From positions 5,466,891 through 5,530,890 of the forward strand of contig OY744461.1 in NCBI GenBank assembly GCA_963556145.1: a stretch of DNA of 64,000 nucleotides. Reading direction: 5' to 3'. This stretch comes from Hygrocybe punicea. Its lineage: Eukaryota; Basidiomycota; Agaricomycetes; Agaricales; Hygrophoraceae. Below, piece by piece: positions 12,031-23,565 of this stretch; positions within the stretch are counted from its first letter, which is position 1; the number at the start of each line of letters is the position of its first letter. A program made the translations under genes and the position numbers. Under the pieces are notes generated by a model, which saw only the letters and a program-made list of their open reading frames with translations, did no database searches and was not told the DNA's origin.

Positions 12031-12506
12031 GTTGAGGACTCGCGAGTGGTCCTGTGCTTACATAAACCACAAACCCGGTAACCCGCCAAACCGGGGGTAA
12101 GGGTGGCGGTTCAACAGCGGGTTACCAAAAGGGACACCGGACCCGTACCCCAGCAACCCAAGGGCCGAAAACCCCGGGTTTACCCCTACCCTTGTCCTGC
12201 CCTAACATTGACAACACCACAACTAGCCGTCATACTCCCAGAAGTCCCAATCACAAACACTGACAATATCTTGGCATTGACACCCACACCGCTGATTTTT
12301 GCAGAGCCGCTGGAGTAGTAGCGAGGGCTGGGTCACGTGACTCAGTTCTCACGGTTCGAGTTGTTTGTTGGTTCCCAAAGTAGCTAGAGACGACCCAACC
12401 AATCCACGACCTTCGAGACTCGAGATTCAGTTCCTCGTTAGACGCCCGAGACTCCGGACCACTCCACTGCTTCCCTCCCCAACCGAATCACTGAGCCAGC
12501 CCATGG

Positions 12507-12901
12507 TAGTGTTGCCGAAGTCCGGTTTGGTCCGGTTTTCGGCCTTTTTGGCTGAACCAAAAACCGGACCCTTGGTTCGGTTCGGCCCCCTCGCTGAACC
12601 GGAACTGGAACCGCATGGGACTGTTCCATGCAATCCGGTCTGCGTTCCAATGCAGTTTGAACTGCAAACCACCTCCCTCCACCCTCAAATTTCCTCGCAA
12701 GCCGCAGCACCGCGTCAATTGACGTGGGCCTGGGGTTGCGAGGAGTTGGGGGGGTGGGGAGGAAGGGGGGGACTGTCCGCTGCCATGGGTGCTGCGTCGC
12801 TGCTGGCGCCGTTGTTGCAACTGCTGCCCTTGCTGCCGTCACTGCTGCTGCTGTCACCATCGCTGCTGCTGCTGCTGTCGACGCTGCTGCTGCCGTAGCT
12901 G

Positions 12902-12941
<40 letters not shown>

Positions 12942-13643
12942 GTAGCTGCTGCCGTTGCTGCTGCCGTTGTTGCCGCTGCCGTTTTCATTGCAGCCATGGC
13001 TGCTGCCACTGCTGCTGGGGTTGCCATGGGGCTGCTGCCATGTCCACACTCGCAGGCATCATGGAGTTGTGAGGGGCAAGTATAGATAAATAAGTGACAA
13101 ATAAAAGATAAGACGTATCTTAGCAGCGGGGGTGGGCGCACCACTCCCCGCTGTTCTTGCTATGGTCCCTAGTTCCCATCATGGGCATGGTGTGGGCGTG
13201 GGCATGGTGTTGGCGTGGGTGTGGTTTTGGCATGGGCGCGGGCAGGGCATGGGCATGGGTGTGGGCCGTGGGGGGCTTCTTTGTGTAAGAAAATGTTAGT
13301 AAAGTATGAAATAAATTATTTACTTACCGTTATTGTTCATTGATGTTGTTGTTGAGTCGAATCCACGTGGATTCGCATGTATGTTTAAGGTCACATGACC
13401 CAAGTTCTCACGAGTACATACACAAAAATTAACACAAAAATTGAATATTGCAGTATCTACATACAATAAGTTCACGGTTTGAACCTGGTTCCAAGCTGTT
13501 CAGAAATTTCTGAAGGGCCCGGAACCCTGCACCGGACCCACGGTTCAGTTCAGCCAAAGTGCTGAACTTAGACTGAACTTAGGGTTCAGTTCGGGGTTTG
13601 AACTGGGTTCGAATCGGTTCCGAACTGGACTACGGCAACATTA
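12507..13643. mobile_element. Non-autonomous hAT-type element (1137 bp) with CTG array
   Basis: The left end TAGTGTTGCCGAAGTCCGG (12507) and the complement of the right end, TAATGTTGCCGTAGTCCAG (13643), are imperfect inverted repeats. The flanking 8-bp direct repeats GCCCATGG (12499-12506 and 13644-13651) are identical. Subterminal parts are rich in GGTTC/GAACC words. No transposase is encoded. Its terminal sequence differs from the 3.8-kb hAT element, so it depends on another hAT family. Confidence 0.85.
12787..13015 (+). repeat. CTG/GCT trinucleotide microsatellite region
   Basis: There are interrupted runs of GCTGCT, with an uninterrupted stretch of about 11 units near 12902-12936, embedded in the non-autonomous hAT element. 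The poly-Leu, poly-Ala, poly-Ser and poly-Gly ORFs in all frames here are artefacts of this repeat. Confidence 0.9.
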
Positions 13644-13651
13644 GCCCATGG

Positions 13652-16500
13652 TGGGGCCCTTCAATCTTTGGGTGGGATTGCCCATTGCTGGGCCCAGTAG
13701 TAGCAGGTCCCACTTTGCATAACTATTGAAATTCAAATGGATTCATTATGGGATAAACAGATTCCACTTCATCATCAGTAATGATTTGGGAACCACCACA
13801 AGGGCTAAAACATTCCAGATTTGGTTTCATTCCCATTGACCAGTCCAATGCCGATGTTGATGAAAGGGGTTGAATGAGACAGTCATTACCAACATTGTTG
13901 CAGGGTATGTCTTATTTATTTACAACCGTCATGATATTGAGTTATAACTGAAACAACATCAGATCATTTTGTTTTTCAACCCAACAACCCTTCCAAACGT
14001 AAAGACAATAATATGCAAGATGACATCACAGATGATGTCAGAAGCTCAGTCAGTATGTGGACCCTCAGTGATCCTTATCCATGTTTATTTGGCATTAAAT
14101 ACAGCTTCACCATCATACGAGGAGCCAAAATGGAAAAACTGGCAGAAGGCCAATGATCAACGACGAAACCAGAGTCACCAAAATTGGCTACCAAAATGGA
14201 GCAAGAAGTACAAACATTTCAAAAGACTGCATCCATCAAAGGATGCATTCTGGGTTCAACAGGAAAAGGAAGGTCTCCATCAGGAATTAAAGATATGTGC
14301 ATGGGAGACATCAAGGCTTAAGCTGGTGCTGGAGAAGAACTTGAACACAATGTTGAGCCTTGACAAGTTAATCACTGATTTAGACAGTGTATACTAGATC
14401 AAAATATGGTATTGTACAAAGTATTGTTGACATCAAGTTATCCATTCCAAGTTCAAAACAGTGTTATGCTGATGCCAATATTCTGATGTACCCAAAATTG
14501 GCTACTGCTACAATGAGTTGTACGTGAAATGTGGGTTTTATGCTCAAGGCAAGACCACCCACCTGTGGGTTCAGAACATGCTCAAACAGAAGCTGAGGCT
14601 GAGGCTGATGCCAACACCAACACCAACACCCATGCCAATGCTATCACCGAAACAAATCAGCAATGCCTGTGTTGGCACTTTGTACACAAGTTCCAAGTCT
14701 GATTTGCACCATGTTTTCGATAAAGTACCAACTCCTGAGTGGATTGAGCACATATTCAGACCAAAATCGAGGCCGATGCCAATGTCGATACCGATTTATA
14801 TACCAATAACCAGTTTGGTGCAATGGCTATGAAGATTTCTCTGTAGCTTCCCAACTTTGTCATTCCATATGCAGGTTTGTTTTTAGATTGATGAAAAAGA
14901 TATTTAGACTAGTATGCCAATGCAAATGCCAGGTGTTTGTCCAATTGTCAGCCAAGAGATATTATTCACACAAGTAACCAGTACCCATCAAAGCTTCGGC
15001 ACAACAGTCTGAGATGGGTAACAATACCCCAGCAAAACTTCAGCCCAATGGTCTGAGACGGGTAACAATACCCCAGCAGAACTTCAGCCCAATGGTCTGA
15101 CACAGGTAACAATATTCTGGCTCACACCTCGGCCCACCCATCTAACACCATAACTATGACATTCCTGAGTTGCCCCATCAAGTACCTAGCAATAATATTT
15201 TCTTGGCATAGGTCAGCTGGCCCATCTCAAATGTAACATTGTCAACCTCGGTTGGCCAGTCTGACACAGGATAAGTCATGTCATGGGCTGGTCATCTGTT
15301 ATGTAATGTATCCAATGCCATGTGTAATGTGCTTTATGCAATTTACTGTTATTACTTGAATCACCAAGGAAGTAAGGAGGGGGAAAAAAGAACTCACTCA
15401 TGCCATGCGCAGCACTGGCCTACTAAACAAGTCATAAGTGGTCATACTGAGTCATGAATATGTCATCAGGGTCATGAATTTGTCATAGATAGATCAATGA
15501 GTCACATATGATGAGAGTAGTCATTTTGCTAATCTAATCTTGAGTGTGTGAATCAAAGGCAAGGGCTGTGCCAGGCTGTGCTCCTGGGATCATCTTCCTG
15601 TGCTTCTTGATCAATTGATGCCATGCCATGTGTTTATCCTTATCAGTTAAGAAAAAAATAAGACTAGGGCTGAGCTGTATTTGATCAGTTGATATAAAAT
15701 GTGATGAGATGCTGTGCTTCTTGATCAGGGAATGATGGGTGGCATGTGTTATCCCTGTAATTGGATATAAGGGTGTGGCTGTGCTTCTTGTGCTTCCTTA
15801 ACCTCTGATAAGATGTTTGGGGGTCTTATCAGTTAAGGTAAGGATATTCCTGCATGTCTCCTGCATAGATAAGGGTTTTCTTGCATGTCCCTTATGTAGA
15901 TAAGGGTTCTCTTGTATAGATAAGAGTTTCCTGTGTACTCCATATGCAGATGGGGGTATTCTGGTATCACTGGTCCTTGTAGTGCTTATGTGTACTGTGG
16001 GAATTGTGGCTAGTAACAGCATACTGCTATGTTTTGATCTGAATCCTTTTTAGATCATGACAGCATGTCTTTGATGTTGCTTTTGTTGGTGTCTGATGTG
16101 GCCATCCCGGTGGTTGTGGCTGTTGTGGTGGCAATCATTGTTGTTGTCATCATCATTGTAGTGGTAGTGGTGGTGGTGTGGCCATTGACCAGTAACTGAA
16201 GTGTTAGTGTTAAATTAAATTAAATTGAATTGAATGAAACATACATGGGCAGCAGGATACTCTCAGCCACCCATTTTGTTGACCTCAGGTGTGCTCCATC
16301 ATCCTTGTTTGGCATACATTGTGGTATTGTTGGTGGTTGCAGAGGTGACTTTGGTAACTTTGGAAGTCAGCCAAGTGGCCAACTGGGAGTATTGGTTTGT
16401 GGTTCAAACTCAGTTTGAAACTGTTTTGGCCCATAGCCAAATCTTCAAACTGGAGACTGAATGGTTTGTTCTCAGCCAATATTTACCAAACCAAAACCTC
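13652..16500. other. Mostly non-coding stretch
   Basis: No confident gene. One lysine/tryptophan-rich plus-strand ORF (13969-14397) could be a decayed exon, but I recognise nothing in it. Imperfect tandem copies of a CAGCCCAATGGTCTGA word lie at about 14990-15130, and AGATAAGGGTT-type copies at 15840-15960. A GTGGTGGT-rich simple repeat lies at 16100-16190. The dispersed CATGCCATGCGCAGCACTGG motif occurs at 15400. Confidence 0.5.
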
Positions 16501-16574
16501 TGATTTTGGTTTGATCTAAACTGGGTTTGGGTCAGTCTGAGACTGAACTTCCCCAACACTATTTGGAACAGCAC

Positions 16575-17895
16575 AACACGGAAGTTGCCCTTGGGCAGCC
16601 TTCCCCTTCCTTTGGTCTGGACCTGCTTCCCAACATGTATAGAATGTTCTTTGGCATGATACTGAAACCACACTCCTCCAAGCTCCATATGGTGGTTGAC
16701 CAGAGCATGGAACTTTACTCCAAGAACTCCTTGATACCCAAGGATGACTGCTTTGTCCACATGGACAAATTACACCAGCTCAGCTCTGCTTTGCATTATG
16801 TCCAGGCTAATTGCATGTGCTGCTATCTTGTTGTTTTCAAATCTGACATTTCTCACACCAAGAGAAGTTGTCATCAACGTAGGTCAAGAGGACAATGAGG
16901 AGAAGGATGTAGACAGTGATCCAGGTTATGAGGAAAAGCAAATGATCCAAAAATGTGGCCACCTGCACTGTTGCCAAAGTGGTTACAGCAGTTCACGAAA
17001 TGCTTGAAGTCAAAGGTCATCACCTGGTGAGTGGCACCATCAGCATTAGATATGGATTTCATGGATAAACTAGCCTGGTACCATCCCTATGGCAAGTATA
17101 TGCTGACAAAACAGGTCTGCTTACTAAGTTGGCCTTTTGGATGACCTTGGGATTCTCCATGAAGAGAAAAAACAAGAATGGGATGACAGCCTGATGATCA
17201 TCAGATTCTAGGTCAACCCTAATGAGTGCTGGGTGGAGCTCCTCAATGCTCTCAACACTGTCATGATGCCCAGACAATGGCATCCACTCCACGATTTGAA
17301 ATGGATGGCTGGATGGATGAACTGGGTACTGAATGTTTACCCCCTACTACACCCTGGCCTCTCTTTATTATACCACAAGATGTCTGGCAAGTCCATCCCT
17401 CACAAACACCTCTAGGTGAATTTCACCATCGTTCTGGAACTTTCTTGGATCACTAAGCACATCAAGTCTCCAACAACACCTATCTACTGTCCTCCATTGC
17501 CTGGTCTTCTTCCAATGCCAACTTTGGATGCTTGTCCAACTGGAATGGGTTTTTGGTCCCCACAACTCATTTGCAGCCACCGGTGCCTTTTTAGCACCCT
17601 GGATTCCTGTATTGTTTACTTGGAGGCCCTTGCAGTCATCTCTGCTTTGCATTACACCCTCCTAAACATTTGACAGATTCCCTCCTGTGTGGCCCTTTTT
17701 ATGGACAACTCCAACACTGTCAACATCTTAAACACCCTCTGTGTCCTGCCCTCCCACAACCCTATTTTGATGGCCACCATTGACCTCTTCATTTTAACAT
17801 GCAGTTCCATGTTTTTTACATCCCAGGTTCTGATAACTTTATCATGGATACTCTCTCCCACAGACGGAATGATCTTGTCCACTACACTGCCATAG
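16575..17895 (+). pseudogene. Reverse transcriptase-RNase H of a YR (DIRS-like) retroelement
   Basis: Several plus-strand frames together give the typical basidiomycete RT-RNase H series. An entry segment LVVFKSDIS follows MVVDQSMELYSKNSLIPKDD (about 16690-16860). Next comes a YGKYM-TKQV stretch (about 17090), then WMAGWMNWVLNVYPLL with SGKSIPHK (17300-17410), DACPTGMGFWSPQL (17530-17575) and the RNase H-like FMDNSNTVNILNTL (17698-17740). The tail matches DNFI-DTLS-RRNDLVHY. Frameshifts and stops break it, and the central RT catalytic block could not be read. The related recombinase parts downstream on the same strand support a YR retroelement rather than an LTR element. Confidence 0.72.
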
Positions 17896-18146
17896 TGAAC
17901 ATGGCCTTGGTAGGTGCAGATTCAGGGTGTATAAGTCCAGTGTCATTGGGGTGAAAACCCAAAACTCAACATCTTTTGATCCATTTACAAAATACTACTA
18001 TATGTAAATCATACTAGTTAAAAGGAGATATGGGTGATTTCATGCACAGAGGCAGATGCCTCTACACTGTGCCTAAAGTGCATCATTTCCTTTAAACCCT
18101 CTCGACTGCCACTAGAGGCAGTACCTTTATTGCCAGCCCACTTGTT

Positions 18147-19700
18147 GTTACAAGTTTTTTTAATTTATTAAAAGACTCATTCTTTATCAGACCTGGTATC
18201 AGTGGGGGTTCATAATTAATTAATTAATGAAGTTCATCACATATAGGAAACTGTTTTTTAGGCAAGAGATTCTACTCGACATTCTGGAAAATAAAATGTG
18301 ATCCTAGCCATTTTTGGACCAGCTTACATAAGCATCCAAATATGGGTTGTCTCAGAAAAGACACATTACCTCCTAATTATATTCAATATATTCATACTGG
18401 CTTCAATTCTCATCAGAATCAGCTGATATCGAACTGTTGACTAATATAACCATTTTGGGTAAGGTGTGACAGTCACATATGACCAGTCTAACTATATAGG
18501 GTAATTTTACATAATGTATGCTAAATTTTATACTGATCTTCATAGTGTTCATTATATTCAAAATATTTATACTAACCTCAATTCGTATCAGAATCACCTG
18601 AGAATCAAACTGCTGACAGCCTTTTTAAGTAAGATGTAACAGTCACATGTGAATACTCTAAGCATATAAGGTAATTTCTGGTATTATATACTCAATGTTG
18701 TACTGATCACAATGCTGATAGTCACATGTAACCAGTCTAACCATATAAGGTAATTTCTGGTAATATATACCAAATTTTCTGTTGATCACAATAGTAACAG
18801 TTCTATGTGACCAGTCTAATGATATCAAGTAATTTCTAGTATTATATATGTCATCTTCTGCTCATCGCAATGGTAATAGTCATATATAAATATATAAGGT
18901 AATTTTGTATAATGTATGCTAAATTTCATACTAATTATAAGATTTTTTTTTGTATTTGAGAAATCTACTTATATAACCTAATAATATTTCATCATATTTT
19001 TTTAGTCTATATAATGTTATTTAAGCTAAAGTAAATATATACAAATAAATATAAATAAAGACCAACCAAGTACTTGTCTGCCAATAAACATTTGTGAGTG
19101 ATGTTACAACTTGGTCACATAATAAACAATTTGAACAAATAAACCCAATATAGTTAGATTACTTTATATTTCAATTTTGGGTTTGGTCAATTTTATTTAT
19201 GTAATCATAAGTATATAATCATTAGTCAGATCACTATTTGAACCCAGACTTTGGACCTTATTGCACTTTGCATCTCACACCTGAACCACCATCTTTCTGA
19301 TTTAGTGCATGAATTTCATATTTTTTCACCCTTGTAGCTGATTTAAGCTCAGTTTGTAACATATAGACTCTAAACAAATACCTTCTGGATCATGTGATAT
19401 GCCCATACCATTTAAGGTCCAATACTGATATAAGTTTTCCTTATATATATATGAACATCAAGAATTCTTCAGTTGTTCTTTCACATGGCACTGTTTCTTT
19501 TGTTGGATCTTGATGTAGTTTTATTTTACTTTTCTCACATGTTGCAGAGGTGGGCTTATCACAATAATTCAATATGCACCATATGTTATATACCTCATGC
19601 TTTATGCAATTTTATCTTATTACTTAATTCATCAAAGAAGTGGGAGAGGAAAAAAAGCACTCATTCATGCCATGTACAGCACTAAACAAGTGGAGCTGCA
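18147..19700. repeat. AT-rich dispersed repeat R, copy R2 (diverged)
   Basis: The left edge reads GTTACAAGTTTTTTTAATTT and continues with TTATTAAAAGACTCATTC, as in R1. Decayed CACATGTGA arrays lie at 18465-18900, and the inner edge is near the CATGCCATG-CAGCACTAAAC motif at 19670. R2 and R3 face each other as inverted repeats around the recombinase fragment at 19.72-19.99 kb. Nothing coding was seen in 17.9-19.7 kb. Confidence 0.6.
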
Positions 19701-19719
19701 ACATGAATGTGCCATTATG

Positions 19720-19990
19720 ATGAGCTATGCAATTGAGCCAAGCACTGCCATCACTTACTCTTCCACTCAACAAATCTTATCTCAGCTTCTGCTCCACCCA
19801 CAACTTTTCCCTGCCACCTACTGCCGACACCTTCAGCTTTTATATAGTGGACATGTGCTCCACATCAAACCTCAGTCTGTCAACAACTACCTTTCCAGCA
19901 TTTGCAACCAACTCAAACCCTTCTACCTCAACATGCATGCTCTCCATAACCACCTCCTCATTGCTGATACACACTCAGCCATTCTGAGCT
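19720..19990 (+). pseudogene. Tyrosine recombinase, N-terminal (core-binding) fragment
   Basis: Two overlapping plus-strand frames combine into a segment of the form PSTAITYSS, LNKSYLSFC, TADTFSFYIVDM, then HIKPQSVNNYLSSICNQLKP. This resembles the SAM-like core-binding domain of YR-retroelement recombinases, which bind the recombination site. A frameshift sits near 19860. The catalytic half is not contiguous; the matching C-terminal half is at 22.5 kb on the same strand. Confidence 0.6.
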
Positions 19991-20439
19991 CTGATTTTAT
20001 ATATTTTGTGATTCCTTGCGACTTAATGCGACTTACCACTCTTTGACCTTCCGATCACATCGCGACTATTGTGATCTTCTGCAACTTTGGAGATTTTGAG
20101 TTATCGCACTTCAAAGTATTTCCTTTGTTCTCTTTGCTCTCTATATTCATTTATCATTCTCTTTACCTATCCTTTCTTCTATATGCCTTTTATCTCACAT
20201 ATCTCCTTTTGGTATCATCCTTTCATCTCTCTTCCTTTGTCCTTACAGCTTACATACCTGCCTGTATGAGTCACTAGACAGAAAACCCCCAGAGAATCAA
20301 GACAGACCGTCATTCCCCCTTCATCTCAGAGCTTCCCCTTCATCCTAGTTCCATTCTCTTCATATCCTATCATGTTCTCTCATTGTCCGACCCTTCGATC
20401 TCACTGCAACTTTTGATTTTATCGCAACTCTTTGATTTT

Positions 20440-22332
20440 GATTGCACTTGTTTAGTAGGCCAGTGCTGCGCATGGCATGAACAAGTTCTTTTTTTTCCCT
20501 CCTCACTTTCATCATAGCAACCTCTCACCGTAGCAACATAAAAAGTAGAAAAAATAAAACTACATAGCATGTCTCGACCTTCTCTCCCACTGTCATGTCT
20601 TCTTTGCTCCATCATTATGCAATATTCTCAGCCAAAAAGGAGAGCAACATGTCAACTGTCAAATACAACTGCCTTTAAACAGTATGATAACAATTGACTT
20701 ACATTTGCTCAACCCTACTTCTCCATAACCTTGCTGCACAACAGATGATAACATGAAGACAGCTTTGCTTGAGTGAGCCAACGTTGCATATGGCATGAAC
20801 AAAGTCTTGTTTCTGTCATTGGAATTTTATTTGTATGATTATTATGAACATCGATAAGTAATTTTGCTTGAAATATATAATTAGCATATAATATATACAG
20901 TGATATCACATTGAATTATATGTTTTAAGTAAAAATATCATTATATCATCTGAGTTACACTAATTTCTGCTTATATGGCTGATATTTCCATATATAATAA
21001 TAGTGGTCACATGTGACTATGACTCCTGTGATCACCTCAAAATTTAGCATATATGGTGTAAAATTGCCTTATATGATTAGACTGGTCACATGTGACTGTC
21101 ATGATCAGTAAAAAATTTGGTATATAATATTAAAAATTGCCTTATATGGTTAGATTGGTCACATGTGACTGTCACACCTTGCCCAAAATGATAATATTAG
21201 TCAGCAGTTCAATTTTCAGCTGATTCTGATAAGAATTGAGACCAGTACGAATATTTTGAATATAATTGGAAGGTAATTTGTCTTTTTTGCAACAACCCAC
21301 ATTTGGATGCTTATGTAAGCTTGTCCACACATGGCCCCAACTGTATCTGATTTTCCAGTATCAGAAGTAGAATCATATCTCTTGCCCAAAAAAAATTTCT
21401 CTATAGGCGATCAACTTTATTACAGCTGTTTGCATGTATCTTGACAGTTTTGGGAAATTTTTGAATTGATTGAACAATATGGACTTAGACAAAATTACTG
21501 TACTCAATCTTGTATCTCATGAAATACTGCATGGATTGAGATGGTTGTAGAGGGAAAGTTGTACTATTTCCTAATGGCTATCAGCTCCTGTAATTACATT
21601 TGAACAATATTTAGTGTATGATGAGTTGTGGATGAAGTAAGAGGTGACCCAGTGTTTTTTAACACCCAGAATGATATTGTTAAATTATGGCATCAAATGA
21701 GCTCCTATGAACAAGATTGTAGAGAGAAGGTTGTTCATGTTTTCAAGGGCTAGAAGTACATATACCGTGTTTTTCTTTATTTTTGTTCTTTGAGCCAACA
21801 TATATGATTCTTGTGATATTTTGATCCCAATGCAAACAAATGTAGTCCAGCTGTAATGTTGGCTCAAAGAACAAAAATAAAGAAAAACACGGTATATGTA
21901 CTTCTAGCCCTTGAAAACATGAACAACCTTCTCTCTACAATCTTGTTCATAGGAGCTCATTTGATGCCATAATTTAACAATATCATTCTGGGTGTTAAAA
22001 AACACTGGGTCACCTCTTACTTCATCCACAACTCATCATACACTAAATATTGTTCAAATGTAATTACAGGAGCTGATAGCCATTAGGAAATAGTACAACT
22101 TTCCCTCTACAACCATCTCAATCCATGCAGTATTTCATGAGATACAAGATTGAGTACAGTAATTTTGTCTAAGTCCATATTGTTCAATCAATTCAACAAT
22201 TTTCCAAAACTGTCAAGATACATGCAAACGGCTGTAATTAATTAATCAATCAATTAATTAATTATGAACCCTCACTAAACCAGGTCTCATAAAGAATGAG
22301 TCTTTTAATAAATTAAAAGAACTCGTAACCAC
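20440..22332. repeat. AT-rich dispersed repeat R, copy R3 (inverted, interrupted)
   Basis: Read on the minus strand this matches R1 from its outer edge (22332) through the AATTAATT runs to the CATGCCATGCGCAGCACTGG motif near 20460. It is split by the foldback element 21423-22234, which sits exactly within the AATTAATTAATT run. R1 therefore shows the uninterrupted arrangement. Confidence 0.72.
21423..22234. mobile_element. Foldback (hairpin) MITE, 379-bp arms, TA target duplication
   Basis: The left arm 21423-21801 and right arm 21856-22234 are reverse complements of equal length around a 54-base loop. By eye only three mismatches are found, all within the outer 50 bases; the inner 330 bases look identical. 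The outer ends are CAGCTGTTTGCATG and its complement with one change. TA lies on both sides (21421-21422, 22235-22236), the target-site duplication of Tc1/mariner-type elements. The intact site is seen in R1. No protein is encoded. Confidence 0.9.
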
Positions 22333-22508
22333 TTCAATTTTGATCGCAGGACTTCTATTGAGTTTCTCATACACTTCTATTCCTTCTCTTTCCTTTCCTA
22401 TACTAGTGTAGGCTTTCCAAAGCTTCCTTGCACCTTTTCACCTTTAGTAGTTGTAGGATTCCCTTCTTATAGCTACATATAGTGTATCATTGCTAAGACC
22501 CTTGCCAG

Positions 22509-23120
22509 TTGCAAGAAGCTTTCTCCCAGAGACAAGCCTTGTTGTCAATGGAACTTTCTGTGCTCTGCACATCTTATCTCCGAGTCACTCCCCCCAGCTA
22601 TAATGATGCCCTCTTCCTTGACCCTCATGGCCTCCTGCACCTTGGTGAGCTTGTCTGGCCTGACTCAATCCCACTCCAGGACTACCGGAAGGTTATCATG
22701 TGGAGTTCCATCTCCCTCCACAACTGGTCCTTCAATTTCTTCCTTCCTGGCCACATGGCTGACAACTTTTTCAAGGGCTCTTGCATACTGCTCCATTGCA
22801 CCATGGCCCCAGATGAGCTGCACCACCTGTTCACCTGCTATCTCCATTCTCATGACTGCACCTTCCCCTTCCATGCTGAACTCTTCCTCAAGGCTGACAG
22901 CTCTCTCATCCACCTCATTTCCCAGATCCTTCCATGGGTGGCCACTCTCTCCACTCTGGCAGTGCCACCGACTTCACTTCTGCTGGGGTTCCCCCTTATC
23001 TCAGTGCATTGGCCAATGGGCCTCCAACTTGTGGCAAATCTATGTCCACAAGCATCCTATGCTTCAAGCCACATTTTGTTTGCCTCATGCTGACTTCCCT
23101 TGGACATCTTTCTCTGCTCT
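22509..23120 (+). pseudogene. Tyrosine recombinase, C-terminal catalytic fragment
   Basis: The frames read together give PPSYNDALFLDPHGLLHLGELVWPD with a DYRKV segment. A LPGHMADNFFKGSCILL block and PFHAELFLKADSS follow. Next is a GHSLHSGSATDFTSAGVPP block and a QWASNLWQIYVHKHPML end. The penultimate blocks correspond to the H-x-x-R (here HSLHSG) and W/H regions of tyrosine recombinases of basidiomycete YR elements. At least two frameshifts (near 22930 and 22990) inactivate it, and the arginine of HxxR appears changed to histidine. Confidence 0.7.
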
Positions 23121-23565
23121 CTCTGATATTTTTTTGTTTGTGTTTGAGCCTTCACCCCCCCTTTTTTTACTTACCAGACCCCTCTTGACACCACACTCCT
23201 AACACCTCCATTTCAATAGATTAGAATTAGAATTTACATCATTTACAACCCACAATGCAGACCTCTTCACTGCACCAGTTTTATTTCTTTTCATTACTAC
23301 ATACATACCAAAATCTGGGCCTTGCCACCGTTTCAGGGCAAGGTCGCATACACATATTCCTTTCTGACCAAAAAACTGAGAGGTGCTTGATTACAGATGC
23401 AAGAGAATTATAACTCCACATTTCACAATGTTATAATCCGTATCCCAAAATCTGCCACAGAATGCGGGAAGTGAATGCTGGGACAGCTCATGAAGATGAG
23501 AGTGCTAGGGATTTGCAATCGGTGGGAAAGTGCAGCTATGTTGGGTGGTATGAACTCGCCATGGA
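23121..23565. other. Gap between the retroelement and the host gene block
   Basis: Polypyrimidine and AT-rich sequence with no ORF or repeat that I could recognise. It contains the 3' flank of the minus-strand permease gene. Confidence 0.5.

Larger units (their letters stand above)
8366..12204 (-). mobile_element. hAT transposon, copy 1 (3839 bp)
   Basis: The ends are inverted: TAGGGCAGGACA at 8366, and the complement of TAGGGCAGGACAAGGGTAGG at 12204. Flanking 8-bp direct repeats ACATTGAC (8358-8365 and 12205-12212) are identical, the hallmark of hAT insertion. The element carries one transposase gene on the minus strand and about 190-bp duplicated subterminal sequence near the 12.2-kb end. 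It is nearly identical to 59277-63107, so the family moved recently. Confidence 0.95.

Noticed and set aside
12438..13144. Long low-complexity ORFs (poly-Ser, poly-Ala, poly-Leu, poly-Cys) on both strands
   Set aside because: They are open only because of the CTG/GCT array, in all frames, inside a non-autonomous element with clear ends; there is no conserved protein.
16390..16562. A small hAT-type MITE ending in CCCCAACACTA
   Set aside because: The right end resembles the TAGTGTTG terminus, but no matching left end or 8-bp duplication was found.
18147..22332. A single 4.2-kb transposon with inverted ends (R2/R3) and its own duplication
   Set aside because: The flanks share only CACTT, and R2 is much more diverged than R3, so separate insertions are as likely. 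Recorded as two repeats instead.
22603..23202. Ser/Pro/Leu-rich ORF on the plus strand as a secreted protein gene
   Set aside because: It is an alternative frame of the decayed tyrosine recombinase; only the neighbouring frames give family motifs.
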